DNA from: Collinsella sp.
GTDB lineage: Bacteria > Actinomycetota > Coriobacteriia > Coriobacteriales > Coriobacteriaceae
Length of the DNA stretch: 28,037 nucleotides
Assembly (NCBI GenBank): GCA_019414515.1
Contig: DXLX01000002.1
Coordinates: 1-28,037, forward strand
Reading direction: 5' to 3'
Position numbers and translations under genes: made by a program. A model generated the notes under the pieces. It saw only the letters and a list, made by a program, of their open reading frames with translations. It ran no database searches and was not told the DNA's origin. Within the stretch, counting starts at the first letter, position 1, and every line of letters starts with the position of its first letter. Shown here piece after piece: positions 1 to 9,244 of the stretch.

Positions 1-1
1 G

Positions 2-358
2 CTCTGCAGCTCCCTCGGAATCTCCCCATATCTCGACAAGCCGACCCGTAAACTCTCGACAGGAATGAAGCAGCAGGTAAAGCTTGCCATGGCGATAGCG
101 ACCGATTGCCCGTACCTCATCCTCGATGAACCGCTGAACGGTCTCGATCCGGGAAAGCGGAAAACCTCCTGCGACGCGATGCGCAGCGAGGTGGCGCGGG
201 GACGCAGCGTGCTCATTTCAAGCCATCTGCTCGACGACCTGGCAGACCTCACCAACTCGTTCTACTTCATCGAGGCCGGCACGCTCGTGGAAAAGATCAA
301 GTCGTCCTCGCAGACGCTCAAGCAGGAATACCTCGATACATACGAGGAAGGTGAATGA
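2..358 (+). CDS. ABC transporter ATP-binding protein, 3' part (cut by window start)
   Basis: This reading frame is open to the left edge, so the Walker A half of the gene lies outside the window. What remains is the second half of an ABC ATPase: the signature LSTGMKQQ, the Walker B strand YLILDEP, the D-loop LNGLDP and the switch histidine in LISSHLL. About 50 residues follow, ending in an acidic tail. This subunit would hydrolyse ATP on the cytoplasmic side of an ABC-2 type exporter; drug, bacteriocin-immunity and peptide exporters have this form. The next gene, for a secreted small protein, starts 1 base after the TGA stop and uses an SD inside this gene, so the two are probably translated together. 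Substrate and permease cannot be told from the window. Family call is firm; specificity is unknown. Confidence 0.85.
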   Translation, partial: LCSSLGISPYLDKPTRKLSTGMKQQVKLAMAIATDCPYLILDEPLNGLDPGKRKTSCDAMRSEVARGRSVLISSHLLDDLADLTNSFYFIEAGTLVEKIKSSSQTLKQEYLDTYEEGE

Positions 359-359
359 C

Positions 360-704
360 ATGAAACTATTTGAACAGCTGAAGTCCAACGCGTCGCGCAT
401 GGCTGTCTACGCCATCCTCGTGGCAACGGCTTTATGCGGAATCGCGGCACCCGTCTATGCGCTCAACGGAGAGAAAGGCGATGTCGAACCCGCGTACATG
501 GCTTCGACGGTTAAAGACCGGTACAAAGCCTTCTCTGGAGACACGTTTTACGTAGCAGAGTACGACACGACCTACCGTCAGCTTCGCTACAACAAGGGCT
601 ACGACTATCTAGGCGCAGAGGCAATCAGCTATACGTCGGGTTGGTACCGCTCCAACTATGGACACATAACCCAGTTCAAGTGTAACTACCGTGTGTACAA
701 CTAA
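360..704 (+). CDS. Small secreted protein of unknown function
   Basis: This gene encodes 114 residues. The ATG at 360 is preferred because GAGGAAGG at 344-351 sits 8 bases upstream; a GTG at 351 would add three residues. The N-terminus has a classical signal peptide: a charged stretch with Lys and Arg, a hydrophobic core at about residues 14-32, and an A-P-V-Y-A site near residue 34. The predicted mature part is about 80 residues, rich in Tyr (about 13), with a single Cys near the C-terminus and a GWYRSNYGH segment. I do not recognise the family. The tight link to an ABC ATPase suggests a secreted peptide with a dedicated exporter or immunity system, for example a bacteriocin-like product, but a Sec signal peptide argues that the ABC system need not export it. 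A strong terminator follows. Confidence 0.7.
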   Translation: MKLFEQLKSNASRMAVYAILVATALCGIAAPVYALNGEKGDVEPAYMASTVKDRYKAFSGDTFYVAEYDTTYRQLRYNKGYDYLGAEAISYTSGWYRSNYGHITQFKCNYRVYN

Positions 705-722
705 AGCAACCGGCCGGGACGA

Positions 723-753
723 GGGGTGACGCAAAAGCGTCGCCCCCGTTTTT
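723..753 (+). terminator. Rho-independent terminator after the ABC/secreted-protein genes
   Basis: The stem pairs GGGGTGACGC (723-732) with GCGTCGCCCC (737-746) across an AAAA loop. A run of five T follows at 749-753. It ends the transcript of the secreted-protein gene. Confidence 0.85.
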
Positions 754-957
754 AACCATGCCAGCTGAACCTAGTTCAGTTTGGCTGATTTCCGATCTCA
801 GCCGAACACATTGAGCGGAAAGGCCGTTCCCGCAGTCAGTCGAACGTCCCCGGGGCCCTTCTCAGGCCCCGGGGACGGCATTTTCCCAGTTGAAGGAACG
901 GTGGAGATGTGTTTCGATGGGTCAGATTCGTGTCGTTCCGAAAAGACCGTGAACCTT
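754..957. other. Gene-free stretch with three consecutive hairpins
   Basis: No convincing gene is present between the terminator at 753 and the rpmE promoter at 958. Three inverted repeats occur in a row: CTGAAC/GTTCAG at 765-779, GGCTGA/TCAGCC at 783-803, and a perfect 13-bp GC-rich stem at 845-877. The last is followed by GCATTTT and could end a short transcript. I see no clear promoter for such a transcript. The rest looks featureless. Confidence 0.4.
845..883 (+). terminator. GC-rich perfect hairpin, terminator-like
   Basis: CGTCCCCGGGGCC (845-857) pairs perfectly with 865-877 around a 7-base loop, then comes GCATTTT. The T run is short and set off by three bases, so termination is likely but not certain. 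Nothing obvious upstream needs it, because the preceding gene already has a terminator at 723-753. Confidence 0.45.
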
Positions 958-986
958 TTGTGGGACGCGCGGCGCCGTGGTACCAT
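958..986 (+). promoter_or_regulatory. Promoter of rpmE
   Basis: A -35 element TTGTGG (958-963) and a -10 element TACCAT (981-986) are separated by exactly 17 bases. Transcription would start near 993 and give a leader of about 78 bases before the rpmE start. Confidence 0.6.
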
Positions 987-999
987 AGCCGAGTTTGTT

Positions 1000-1063
1000 G
1001 TCTTGGTCGGAAACCAAGACGCCTTATGCGCTGATCGGTAACCAGCGCCTGACCAATAAGGAG
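1000..1063 (+). promoter_or_regulatory. Structured leader of rpmE (candidate L31 autoregulatory leader)
   Basis: Two hairpins fill the leader between the promoter and the SD. The first pairs GTCTTGGT (1000-1007) with ACCAAGAC (1013-1020). The second pairs GCGCTG (1028-1033) with CAGCGC (1043-1048). The SD TAAGGAG (1058-1063) comes 10 bases after the second stem. Ribosomal protein L31 leader RNAs, including a Coriobacteria type, are established families in which L31 is thought to control its own synthesis. Position and layout fit, but I could not compare with the family model. Confidence 0.55.
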
Positions 1064-1070
1064 TCCTACC

Positions 1071-1496
1071 ATGAAGCAGGGTATCCATCCCCAGTATGTC
1101 GAGTGCACGGTGACGTGCTCCTGCGGCAACACCTTCAAGACGCACGCTACCGTGTCCGAGATGAAGGTCGAGCTTTGCAACGAGTGCCACCCGTTCTACA
1201 CCGGCCAGCAGAAGTTCGTCGACACCGGTGGACGCGTCCAGCGCTTCGCCGACAAGTTCGGTGGCGCCGCTGCCGCCCAGCTCAAGAAGGCTGAGGAGGC
1301 CAAGGCTGCCAAGGCCGCCAAGGCTGCTGAGGCCGAGGCCGCTCGCAAGGCCGCCGCTGAGGCTAAGGCTGCCGAGAAGGCTAAGCGTGCTGCTAAGTTC
1401 GCCGAGGAGGCTGCCAAGCAGGCCGCCGAGGCTCCCGCAGAGGCTCCCGTCGAGGAGGCCGCTGCCGAGGCCGAGACCACCGAGGCTGCTGAGTAA
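1071..1496 (+). CDS. rpmE: 50S ribosomal protein L31 with long Ala/Lys/Glu-rich C-terminal extension
   Basis: L31 sits at the bridge between the ribosomal subunits on the central protuberance. Residues 1-65 are ordinary L31: MKQGIHPQY at the start, the four zinc-ligand cysteines C16, C18, C36 and C39, and the HPFYTGQQKFVDTGGRV block. The start has an SD (TAAGGAG) 7 bases upstream. The protein is 141 residues, about twice the usual 70. Residues from about 70 on are almost only Ala, Lys and Glu, first basic and mixed, then acidic (APAEAPVEEAAAEAE). This should form a long charged helix resembling histone H1-type tails. Codon use in the tail matches the rest and the frame is uninterrupted, so it is not a sequencing artefact. 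A monocistronic transcript is likely: own promoter, own leader, own terminator. Confidence 0.93.
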   Translation: MKQGIHPQYVECTVTCSCGNTFKTHATVSEMKVELCNECHPFYTGQQKFVDTGGRVQRFADKFGGAAAAQLKKAEEAKAAKAAKAAEAEAARKAAAEAKAAEKAKRAAKFAEEAAKQAAEAPAEAPVEEAAAEAETTEAAE

Positions 1497-1533
1497 ATAG
1501 CTCGCCGCGGAATCGCTCGCATTCATGGCATAA

Positions 1534-1574
1534 GGGCCGTGCATCCATTTGGGTGCGCGGCCCTTTTCTTTTTA
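1534..1574 (+). terminator. Terminator of rpmE
   Basis: GGGCCGTGCATC (1534-1545) pairs with 1552-1563 with two G-U pairs, followed by TTTTCTTTTT at 1564-1573. This is a strong Rho-independent terminator. Confidence 0.9.
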
Positions 1575-1583
1575 TTGGTGCAA

Positions 1584-1613
1584 GCTAACCTGTCCCCGTG
1601 GCACCAAATGGCA
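1584..1613. repeat. Degenerate partial copy of the AACCTGTCCC hairpin repeat
   Basis: TAACCTGTCCCCGTGGCACC resembles the loop and 3' arm of the better copy at 1635-1674 (TAAACCTGTCCCATTGTGGCAGG). Similarity is limited to about 20 bases, so this may be a decayed copy or chance. Confidence 0.3.
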
Positions 1614-1634
1614 GAGAGACGGCGTTTGCTCAGA

Positions 1635-1674
1635 TAAAACTTGCCAAAATAAACCTGTCCCATTGTGGCAGGTT
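1635..1674. repeat. 40-bp hairpin repeat, copy A (upstream of secA)
   Basis: This stretch matches 13761-13800 at all but about five positions, in the same orientation. It contains an imperfect inverted repeat whose arms start with AAACTTGCC and end with GGCAGGTT, around a loop holding AACCTGTCCC. One position that is mispaired in the other copy is a G-C pair here, which supports a selected hairpin. It is not followed by a T run and so is not an ordinary terminator. The remaining bases up to secA (1675-1790) hold nothing else that I recognise, apart from a TACAAT hexamer at 1737 without a clear -35. Confidence 0.6.
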
Positions 1675-1803
1675 GGTCATAGTTATTACGTGGCGGTCGA
1701 GGTCGACCGTATAGGCCGCGCCTTGTTTGGCTAAAGTACAATCATCTGTGTTTAACTCGCCCGCAGCTGCACGGCGTGGGCGATGGCCAAAAAGGAAAAC
1801 CAC

Positions 1804-4610
<2,807 letters not shown>

Positions 4611-4611
<1 letters not shown>

Positions 4612-5759
4612 TGGCCGAGACTCTAGAGGTAACTCCCGCCGAGTTGGACGCGTTTGCGGACCGACTCGGCGAGGTCGAGTCGTATCTCCATTTGGACGAG
4701 AAGCGCACCCGCGTGGCGGAGCTCGAGGCCAAAAGCGTCGCCCCGGGCTTTTGGGACGATGCCGATGCCGCTCGCGCCACGATGGAGGAGATTGCACGCG
4801 CCAAGGAGGACATCGCCGCCGTGGATACGGCGCGCGGTGAGCTTTCCGATGCTCGCGCCGCGCTGGAGCTTGCCGAGGAAATGGGCGCTGACCCCGATGC
4901 CGCCGCGCTGCGTGAGGAGGCTGCCGCCACGGCGGAGCGCCTTTCCCGCGCCATCGACGAGCTTGAGCTTGCGAGCTGGTTTACCGGGGAGTTCGACCAT
5001 GGCGACGCGATTGTGACCATCAAACCCGGGCAGGGCGGTTTGGAGGCCCAGGACTGGACCTTCATGCTCTTTAAGATGTACATGAAGTACTGCCAGCGCC
5101 GCGGTTGGAAGGTCACCATCAACGATTGCCCCGCGGCCGAGGTTATCGGCATCGATCGCGCGACCTTTACCGTCGAAGGCAAGGATGCCTTTGGCATGCT
5201 TCGTGCCGAGGCCGGTGTTCACCGCCTGGTGCGCATTAGCCCCACCGACGACAAGAAGCGCCGCCAGACTACGTTTGCCGGCGTCGAGGTCATTCCGGTA
5301 CTGCCCGACGATATCGATATCGAGATTAGTCCCGATGACATTCGCGTCGACGTGTACCATGCAAGCGGCCCGGGCGGCCAGGGTGTCAACACCACCGACT
5401 CCGCCGTGCGCGTGACGCATTTCCCCAGCGGTATCGTGGTCACGTGTCAAAACGAGCGCAGCCAGATTCAAAACAAGGCCGCGTGCATGCAGATCCTCAA
5501 GGCGCGCCTGTACGAGATTGAGCTCGAGAAGCGTGCCGAGGCCCTGGATGAGATTCGCGGACCCAAGACCACAATTGGTTTTGGCAACCAGATCCGCAGC
5601 TACGTGCTCTACCCGTACCAGATGGTTAAGGACCTGCGCACGGGCGTGGAGACCAGCAACGTCGAGGCAGTTCTTGACGACGGCGATTTGGATCCGTTTG
5701 TGATTGGCTATCACCGTTGGGCTACCGGCAACGCCGATGTAGAAGGCTCGGAGATCTAA
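4611..5759 (+). CDS. prfB: Peptide chain release factor 2 (RF2) with Ser-Pro-Thr in place of Ser-Pro-Phe
   Basis: RF2 reads stop codons UAA and UGA in the ribosomal A site and triggers release of the finished peptide. The 382-residue protein shows the family layout: N-terminal helical domain with APGFWDD (about residues 45-51), stop-codon recognition domain, the catalytic GGQ at 255-257 in ASGPGGQGVNTTDSAVR, and the C-terminal DLRTGVETSN block. Two points stand out. The gene is one uninterrupted frame, so it lacks the programmed +1 frameshift near codon 26 that many bacteria use for RF2 autoregulation. The tripeptide that selects UGA, normally SPF, reads S210-P211-T212 (RISPTDDKKRRQTTF). RF1 has a P-x-T motif instead, but the rest of the protein is RF2-like (DIDIEI, HRLVRISP, RSQIQNK). 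The start overlaps the secA stop. Confidence 0.93.
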
Positions 5760-5885
5760 AACATCGGGCGGCTTCAAGCCGATGCTAAGCCCAACGGTTG
5801 GACGGGTTTGTATTCGGAATAAACCCTGCGCAGGGGTGGTTTTTGTCCGGCGAATCGGTAGAATCGAATACAAGAAGAAGTTCAA

Positions 5886-5912
5886 AGCGCATCCGATGGG
5901 GTGCGCTTTTTT
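5886..5912 (+). terminator. Terminator directly in front of the yitT-family gene
   Basis: AGCGCATCC (5886-5894) pairs with GGGTGCGCT (5899-5907, one G-U pair), followed by six T at 5907-5912. The SD of the next gene (GAGGGAGG) begins one base later, so the hairpin lies in the leader of that gene. A weaker hairpin with a T run (CCCTGCGCAGGG, 5824-5835, then GGTTTTT) may be the real end of secA-prfB. A possible -10 (TAGAAT, about 5860) lies between the two hairpins. Confidence 0.75.
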
Positions 5913-5924
5913 GAGGGAGGCAGC

Positions 5925-6815
5925 ATGGCATATCGTCTGGACATTAAGCGCATTCTTTCGATGAACTTCTTTCACGACCTGCCCCAGATTATGTTGGGGT
6001 GCGCTCTGGCCGCTATTGCGACCGACCTGTTTTTGATTCCTAACGGCCTTGCTGCCGGTGGCGTTACGGGCCTTGCCACCATTATCCAGGCGGTCGGCGC
6101 ATCGCGCGGTCTATCGCTTCCCGTTGGTATTCAGACGATCGTGATGAACGCCTTGCTGCTGCTGGTCGTTATGCGCGAGGGCGGCATGTTCTACGTGGTG
6201 CAGACGGCGACAGGCTTTGTGCTGCTGGGCTTTTTCACCGACCTGTTCGCTCCGTTTGTGGCGCCGCTGGCACATGCCGATCTGATGCTGCCCGCTATGT
6301 GGGGCGGCATCATCACGGGCATCGGTTATGGCATGGTGCTGCGCGCCGGCGCCAACACCGGCGGCTCGGACACGATTGGCCAAATCATCTCGCGTAATAC
6401 CTCGCTGCCCGTGGGCTCGACCGTCATGGCGATCGATGTTGCCGTATGTGCGCTGTCGGCTCCGGTCTTTTCAATCGAAAATGCACTATATGCAGGCCTT
6501 TCGATGGTCATTAGCGGCTACGTGATCGATGCCGTGGTCGATGGCGGCAACAAGCGTCGTATGGTACTCATCATCTCGGACAAGTTCCCTGATATCGCTG
6601 CCGATATTATGTATGGCCTGGGTCGTGGTTGTACCAAGTTTAAGGCGACTGGCATGTATTCGGGTGCCGAGAAGCCGGTGATCATGGTCATCGTGAGCCG
6701 TCGAGAGCTCAATACCCTTAAGACGATCGTGCGCGAGCGCGATCCTCACGCCATTGTGACGGTCGCTGACGTTACGGAAGCCTTCGGCGAGGGATTCAAG
6801 GACATTAGCGCGTAG
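5925..6815 (+). CDS. YitT family membrane protein with C-terminal DUF2179 domain
   Basis: This protein of 296 residues belongs to the YitT/YpjC family, whose transport role is not settled. The first two thirds hold about five or six membrane segments (residues about 20-200) with Gly-rich stretches such as GLAAGGVTGLATIIQ and GANTGGSDTIGQIIS, both typical of the family. The last third is a soluble DUF2179 domain (MVLIISDKFPDIAADI, then GMYSGAEKPVIMVIVSRREL, then RERDPHAIVTVADVTEAFGEGF). Start ATG 5925 has GAGGGAGG five bases upstream; an in-frame ATG at 5901 lies within the terminator hairpin and has no SD. It is probably transcribed alone. A hairpin AACCG/CGGTT near 6856 after the stop lacks a T run. 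Confidence 0.9.
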   Translation: MAYRLDIKRILSMNFFHDLPQIMLGCALAAIATDLFLIPNGLAAGGVTGLATIIQAVGASRGLSLPVGIQTIVMNALLLLVVMREGGMFYVVQTATGFVLLGFFTDLFAPFVAPLAHADLMLPAMWGGIITGIGYGMVLRAGANTGGSDTIGQIISRNTSLPVGSTVMAIDVAVCALSAPVFSIENALYAGLSMVISGYVIDAVVDGGNKRRMVLIISDKFPDIAADIMYGLGRGCTKFKATGMYSGAEKPVIMVIVSRRELNTLKTIVRERDPHAIVTVADVTEAFGEGFKDISA

Positions 6816-7022
6816 GGGCGACCGCGTTCCATCCAAAAGACGTTCACATTGATAAACCGTTTCATCAGCGGTTCTGCCTGCTAAATTGTTCAAATAATGA
6901 TAAAAACTCTGGTAAAGCCATCAGTTTCCAGCATAATGAATGACGTACGTGCATTGCGGCTGTGTTGGGATTACCTTCGGTGCCGTGCGCATCTTGTCTA
7001 AAGAGGATGAAAGGAAGGCACA

Positions 7023-7853
7023 ATGAGCGACGAAGAGCTCAAAAAGGTTGCCAACGAGGTAAGGAAGGGCATCGTCACCGGCGTGCACGCTGCCAAGTCC
7101 GGCCATCCGGGCGGTTCGCTCGGTGCTGCCGACATCATGACCTATCTGTACTTTGAGGAAATGAACGTCGACCCGTCCGATCCCCGCAAGGCCGATCGCG
7201 ACCGTTTTGTGCTCTCCAAGGGCCATTGCGCTCCGGGCCTGTACGCCGTGCTCGCCGAGCGCGGGTTCTTCCCCAAGGAGGATCTTGAGACGCTGCGCCA
7301 CATCGGCAGCCACCTGCAGGGTCACCCCAACATGAACGACACCCCGGGCGTCGACATGTCCACCGGCTCGCTCGGCCAGGGCATTTCCGCCGCCGTGGGC
7401 ATGGCCGTTGCCGCCAAGCACTGGGGCGATACTTATCGCACGTACGCCCTGCTGGGTGATGGCGAGAGCGAGGAGGGCCAGGTCTGGGAGGCCGCCATGT
7501 TTGCCGGCAACCAGCAGCTCGATAACCTCTGCGTGATCGTCGACCACAACGGCCTTCAGATTGACGGTCCCGTCGAGGAGGTCAACGACCCCATGCCGCT
7601 CGCCGACAAGTTCCGCGCGTTCAAGTTCCACGTGGTTGAGCTCGCCGACGGCAACGACTTCGACCAGATCCGCGCCGCCTTTGCCGAGGCTCGCGCCACC
7701 AAGGGGCAGCCGACCGCCATTATCGCCGAGACCACAAAGGGCAAGGGCGTGTCCTTTATGGAGAACCAGGTTGGCTGGCACGGCAAGGCCCCCAACGATG
7801 AACAGTTTGAGCAGGCCATGGCAGAGCTCACGGCCGCCGGAGAGGAGCTCTAG
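7023..7853 (+). CDS. Transketolase, N-terminal (thiamine pyrophosphate-binding) subunit
   Basis: Transketolase moves two-carbon ketol units between sugar phosphates in the pentose phosphate pathway. Here it is split: this 276-residue protein is the N-terminal half. It carries HPGGSLGAADI (phosphate and TPP contacts), LSKGHCAPGLYAVLAERG, STGSLGQGISAAVGMA, and the TPP/Mg motif GDGESEEGQVWEAAMFAGNQ at about residues 146-165. The SD AAAGGAAGG lies just before ATG 7023. The partner gene starts one base after the TAG stop, so both subunits would be made in equal amount and form one enzyme. Split transketolases are common in archaea, Firmicutes and Actinobacteria. The 207-base gap upstream holds a weak promoter candidate (TGGTAA ... 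CATAAT, about 6910-6938) and nothing else clear. Confidence 0.93.
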   Translation: MSDEELKKVANEVRKGIVTGVHAAKSGHPGGSLGAADIMTYLYFEEMNVDPSDPRKADRDRFVLSKGHCAPGLYAVLAERGFFPKEDLETLRHIGSHLQGHPNMNDTPGVDMSTGSLGQGISAAVGMAVAAKHWGDTYRTYALLGDGESEEGQVWEAAMFAGNQQLDNLCVIVDHNGLQIDGPVEEVNDPMPLADKFRAFKFHVVELADGNDFDQIRAAFAEARATKGQPTAIIAETTKGKGVSFMENQVGWHGKAPNDEQFEQAMAELTAAGEEL

Positions 7854-7854
7854 G

Positions 7855-8796
7855 ATGGCAGACGTCAAGAAAATCGCCACGCGTGTAAGCTACGGCGAGG
7901 CCCTCGTCGAGCTCGCCAACGAGCACGATGACTTTGTGGTCCTCGACGCCGACCTGGCCGCCGCCACGCAGACCGGTAAGTTTAAGGCCGCTTGCCCCGA
8001 CCGCTTCTTCGATGTGGGCATTGCCGAGAGCAACCTGATGGGCGTCGCCGCCGGTATCGCGACCACTGGTCGTGTTGCCTTCGCGAGTACCTTTGCCATG
8101 TTCGCTGCCGGTCGCGCCTTTGAGCAGGTCCGCAACTCCATCGGCTACCCGCACCTCAACGTTAAGATCGGTGCCACGCACGCCGGCATCTCGGTGGGCG
8201 AGGACGGCGCCACGCACCAGTGCTGCGAGGATATCGCCCTCATGCGCGTCATCCCCGGCATGACCGTAATTGTTCCCGCCGACGACGTGGAGGCCCGCGC
8301 CGTGACGCGCGCCGCCTACGAGTGCGACGGTCCGGTGTACATGCGCTTCGCCCGTTTGGCCTCGCCGGTTATCAACGACCCCGAGACCTACAAGTTCGAG
8401 TTGGGTAAGGGCATTGTCATGCGCGAGGGCGCCGATGTGACCATCATCGCCTGCGGCCTGATGGTCGGCGAGGCTCTCGAGGCCGCCGAGCAGCTCGCTG
8501 CCGAGGGCATCGACGCCGAGGTCATCAACATGCACACCATCAAGCCCATCGATGCCGACCTGATCGTCAAGAGCGCCACCAAGACCGGCCACGTCGTGAC
8601 CGTCGAGGAGCACTCTGTGATCGGTGGCCTGGGCAGCGCCGTTGCCGACGTCCTGTGTGAGCAGTGCCCGACGCCGCTCAAGAAGATTGGCGTCAACGAC
8701 ACCTTCGGCGAGTCCGGCCCGGGTGCCGAGCTCCTGCACAAGTACGGCCTGGACGCCGCCAACATCGTGGCGACCACCAAGGAGTTCTTGGCCTAG
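7855..8796 (+). CDS. Transketolase, C-terminal (pyrimidine-binding and C-terminal domain) subunit
   Basis: This 313-residue protein is the second half of the split transketolase. Residues about 1-170 form the pyrimidine-binding domain, with the catalytic glutamate in VGIAESNLMGVAAGIA and the F-A-S-T-F-A-M-F segment. HAGISVGEDGATHQCCEDIA and GPVYMRFARL follow. Residues about 190-313 form the transketolase C-terminal domain (NMHTIKPIDADLI, VEEHSVIGGLGSAVADVL). The start at 7855 has AGAGGAG in the end of the upstream gene as its SD, which indicates coupled translation. A terminator follows at 8844. Confidence 0.93.
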   Translation: MADVKKIATRVSYGEALVELANEHDDFVVLDADLAAATQTGKFKAACPDRFFDVGIAESNLMGVAAGIATTGRVAFASTFAMFAAGRAFEQVRNSIGYPHLNVKIGATHAGISVGEDGATHQCCEDIALMRVIPGMTVIVPADDVEARAVTRAAYECDGPVYMRFARLASPVINDPETYKFELGKGIVMREGADVTIIACGLMVGEALEAAEQLAAEGIDAEVINMHTIKPIDADLIVKSATKTGHVVTVEEHSVIGGLGSAVADVLCEQCPTPLKKIGVNDTFGESGPGAELLHKYGLDAANIVATTKEFLA

Positions 8797-8843
8797 AGCA
8801 GCCATCGCTCAATCGGCAACAAGCCAATCGCATTCAAATGCTG

Positions 8844-8878
8844 ACAGGGGCGTCCTCAAAGAGGGCGGCCCTGTTTTA
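8844..8878 (+). terminator. Terminator of the transketolase pair
   Basis: A 13-bp stem with one G-G mismatch (8844-8857 with 8861-8874) and a 3-base loop is followed by TTTTAT. It ends the transketolase operon. The bases from 8880 to 9004 hold no gene or signal that I recognise. Confidence 0.85.
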
Positions 8879-9004
8879 TAATTCAGCTAAATCAGAGCCG
8901 AACCAAGCGAGGCTTTCTCCGGGAAGAGAGCTCAGTACAGCAAAGTGCAATTCAGACCCTTCCAACTTTGTATATGCAGCACCCCAAGATAAACGCAGCG
9001 ACCC

Positions 9005-9155
9005 CTTAGTTGCCGCAGGCCGGACACAGGGTTACTCTCCAAATCTTTCCGCAGGACGGAGGAGCCCCTGCCGCGCGAAGCGCGCAGCGGGGGCTCCGAC
9101 ATGTCCGAGGACGATTTGGAGAGTAACCCTGTGCCCGGCCGGCGGGATCCCTAAG
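9005..9155. repeat. ~151-bp imperfect palindrome between transketolase and ftsE
   Basis: The core arms are a perfect 21-bp inverted repeat: 9025-9045 (starting CACAGGGTTACTCTCC) and 9113-9133. The similarity continues outward with mismatches through CCGG blocks to CTTAG (9005-9009) and CTAAG (9151-9155), and inward to a second GC-rich hairpin at 9061-9097 with a GAA loop at 9077-9079. The centre of all nested arms is near 9079. No T run follows, so it is not a simple terminator. Because of the symmetry, both strands read out nearly the same peptide (RAAGAP ... IWRVTLCP), which can mislead gene callers into short false ORFs. It may be a miniature transposon-like or REP-like element. Confidence 0.75.
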
Positions 9156-9190
9156 CACGCCATGCTTCTTATGTGCAGTAAAGCTAATGC

Positions 9191-9199
9191 TGCTAAAAT
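9191..9199 (+). promoter_or_regulatory. Possible extended -10 promoter of ftsE
   Basis: TGCTAAAAT matches an extended -10 (TGnTATAAT) 46 bases before the ftsE start. No good -35 is visible, which is tolerable for extended -10 promoters. The site lies after the palindrome, so ftsEX would have its own promoter. Confidence 0.35.
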
Positions 9200-9244
9200 G
9201 TAAAGCGCTCATGTAGTTTAAACGCACGACGATAAGGAGCACCA

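Noticed and set aside
8664..9203. Possible protein genes across the palindrome (plus strand here, minus strand 9006-9395)
   Set aside because: Both overlap real genes out of frame (transketolase, ftsE), and the similar peptides on the two strands come from the palindrome itself.
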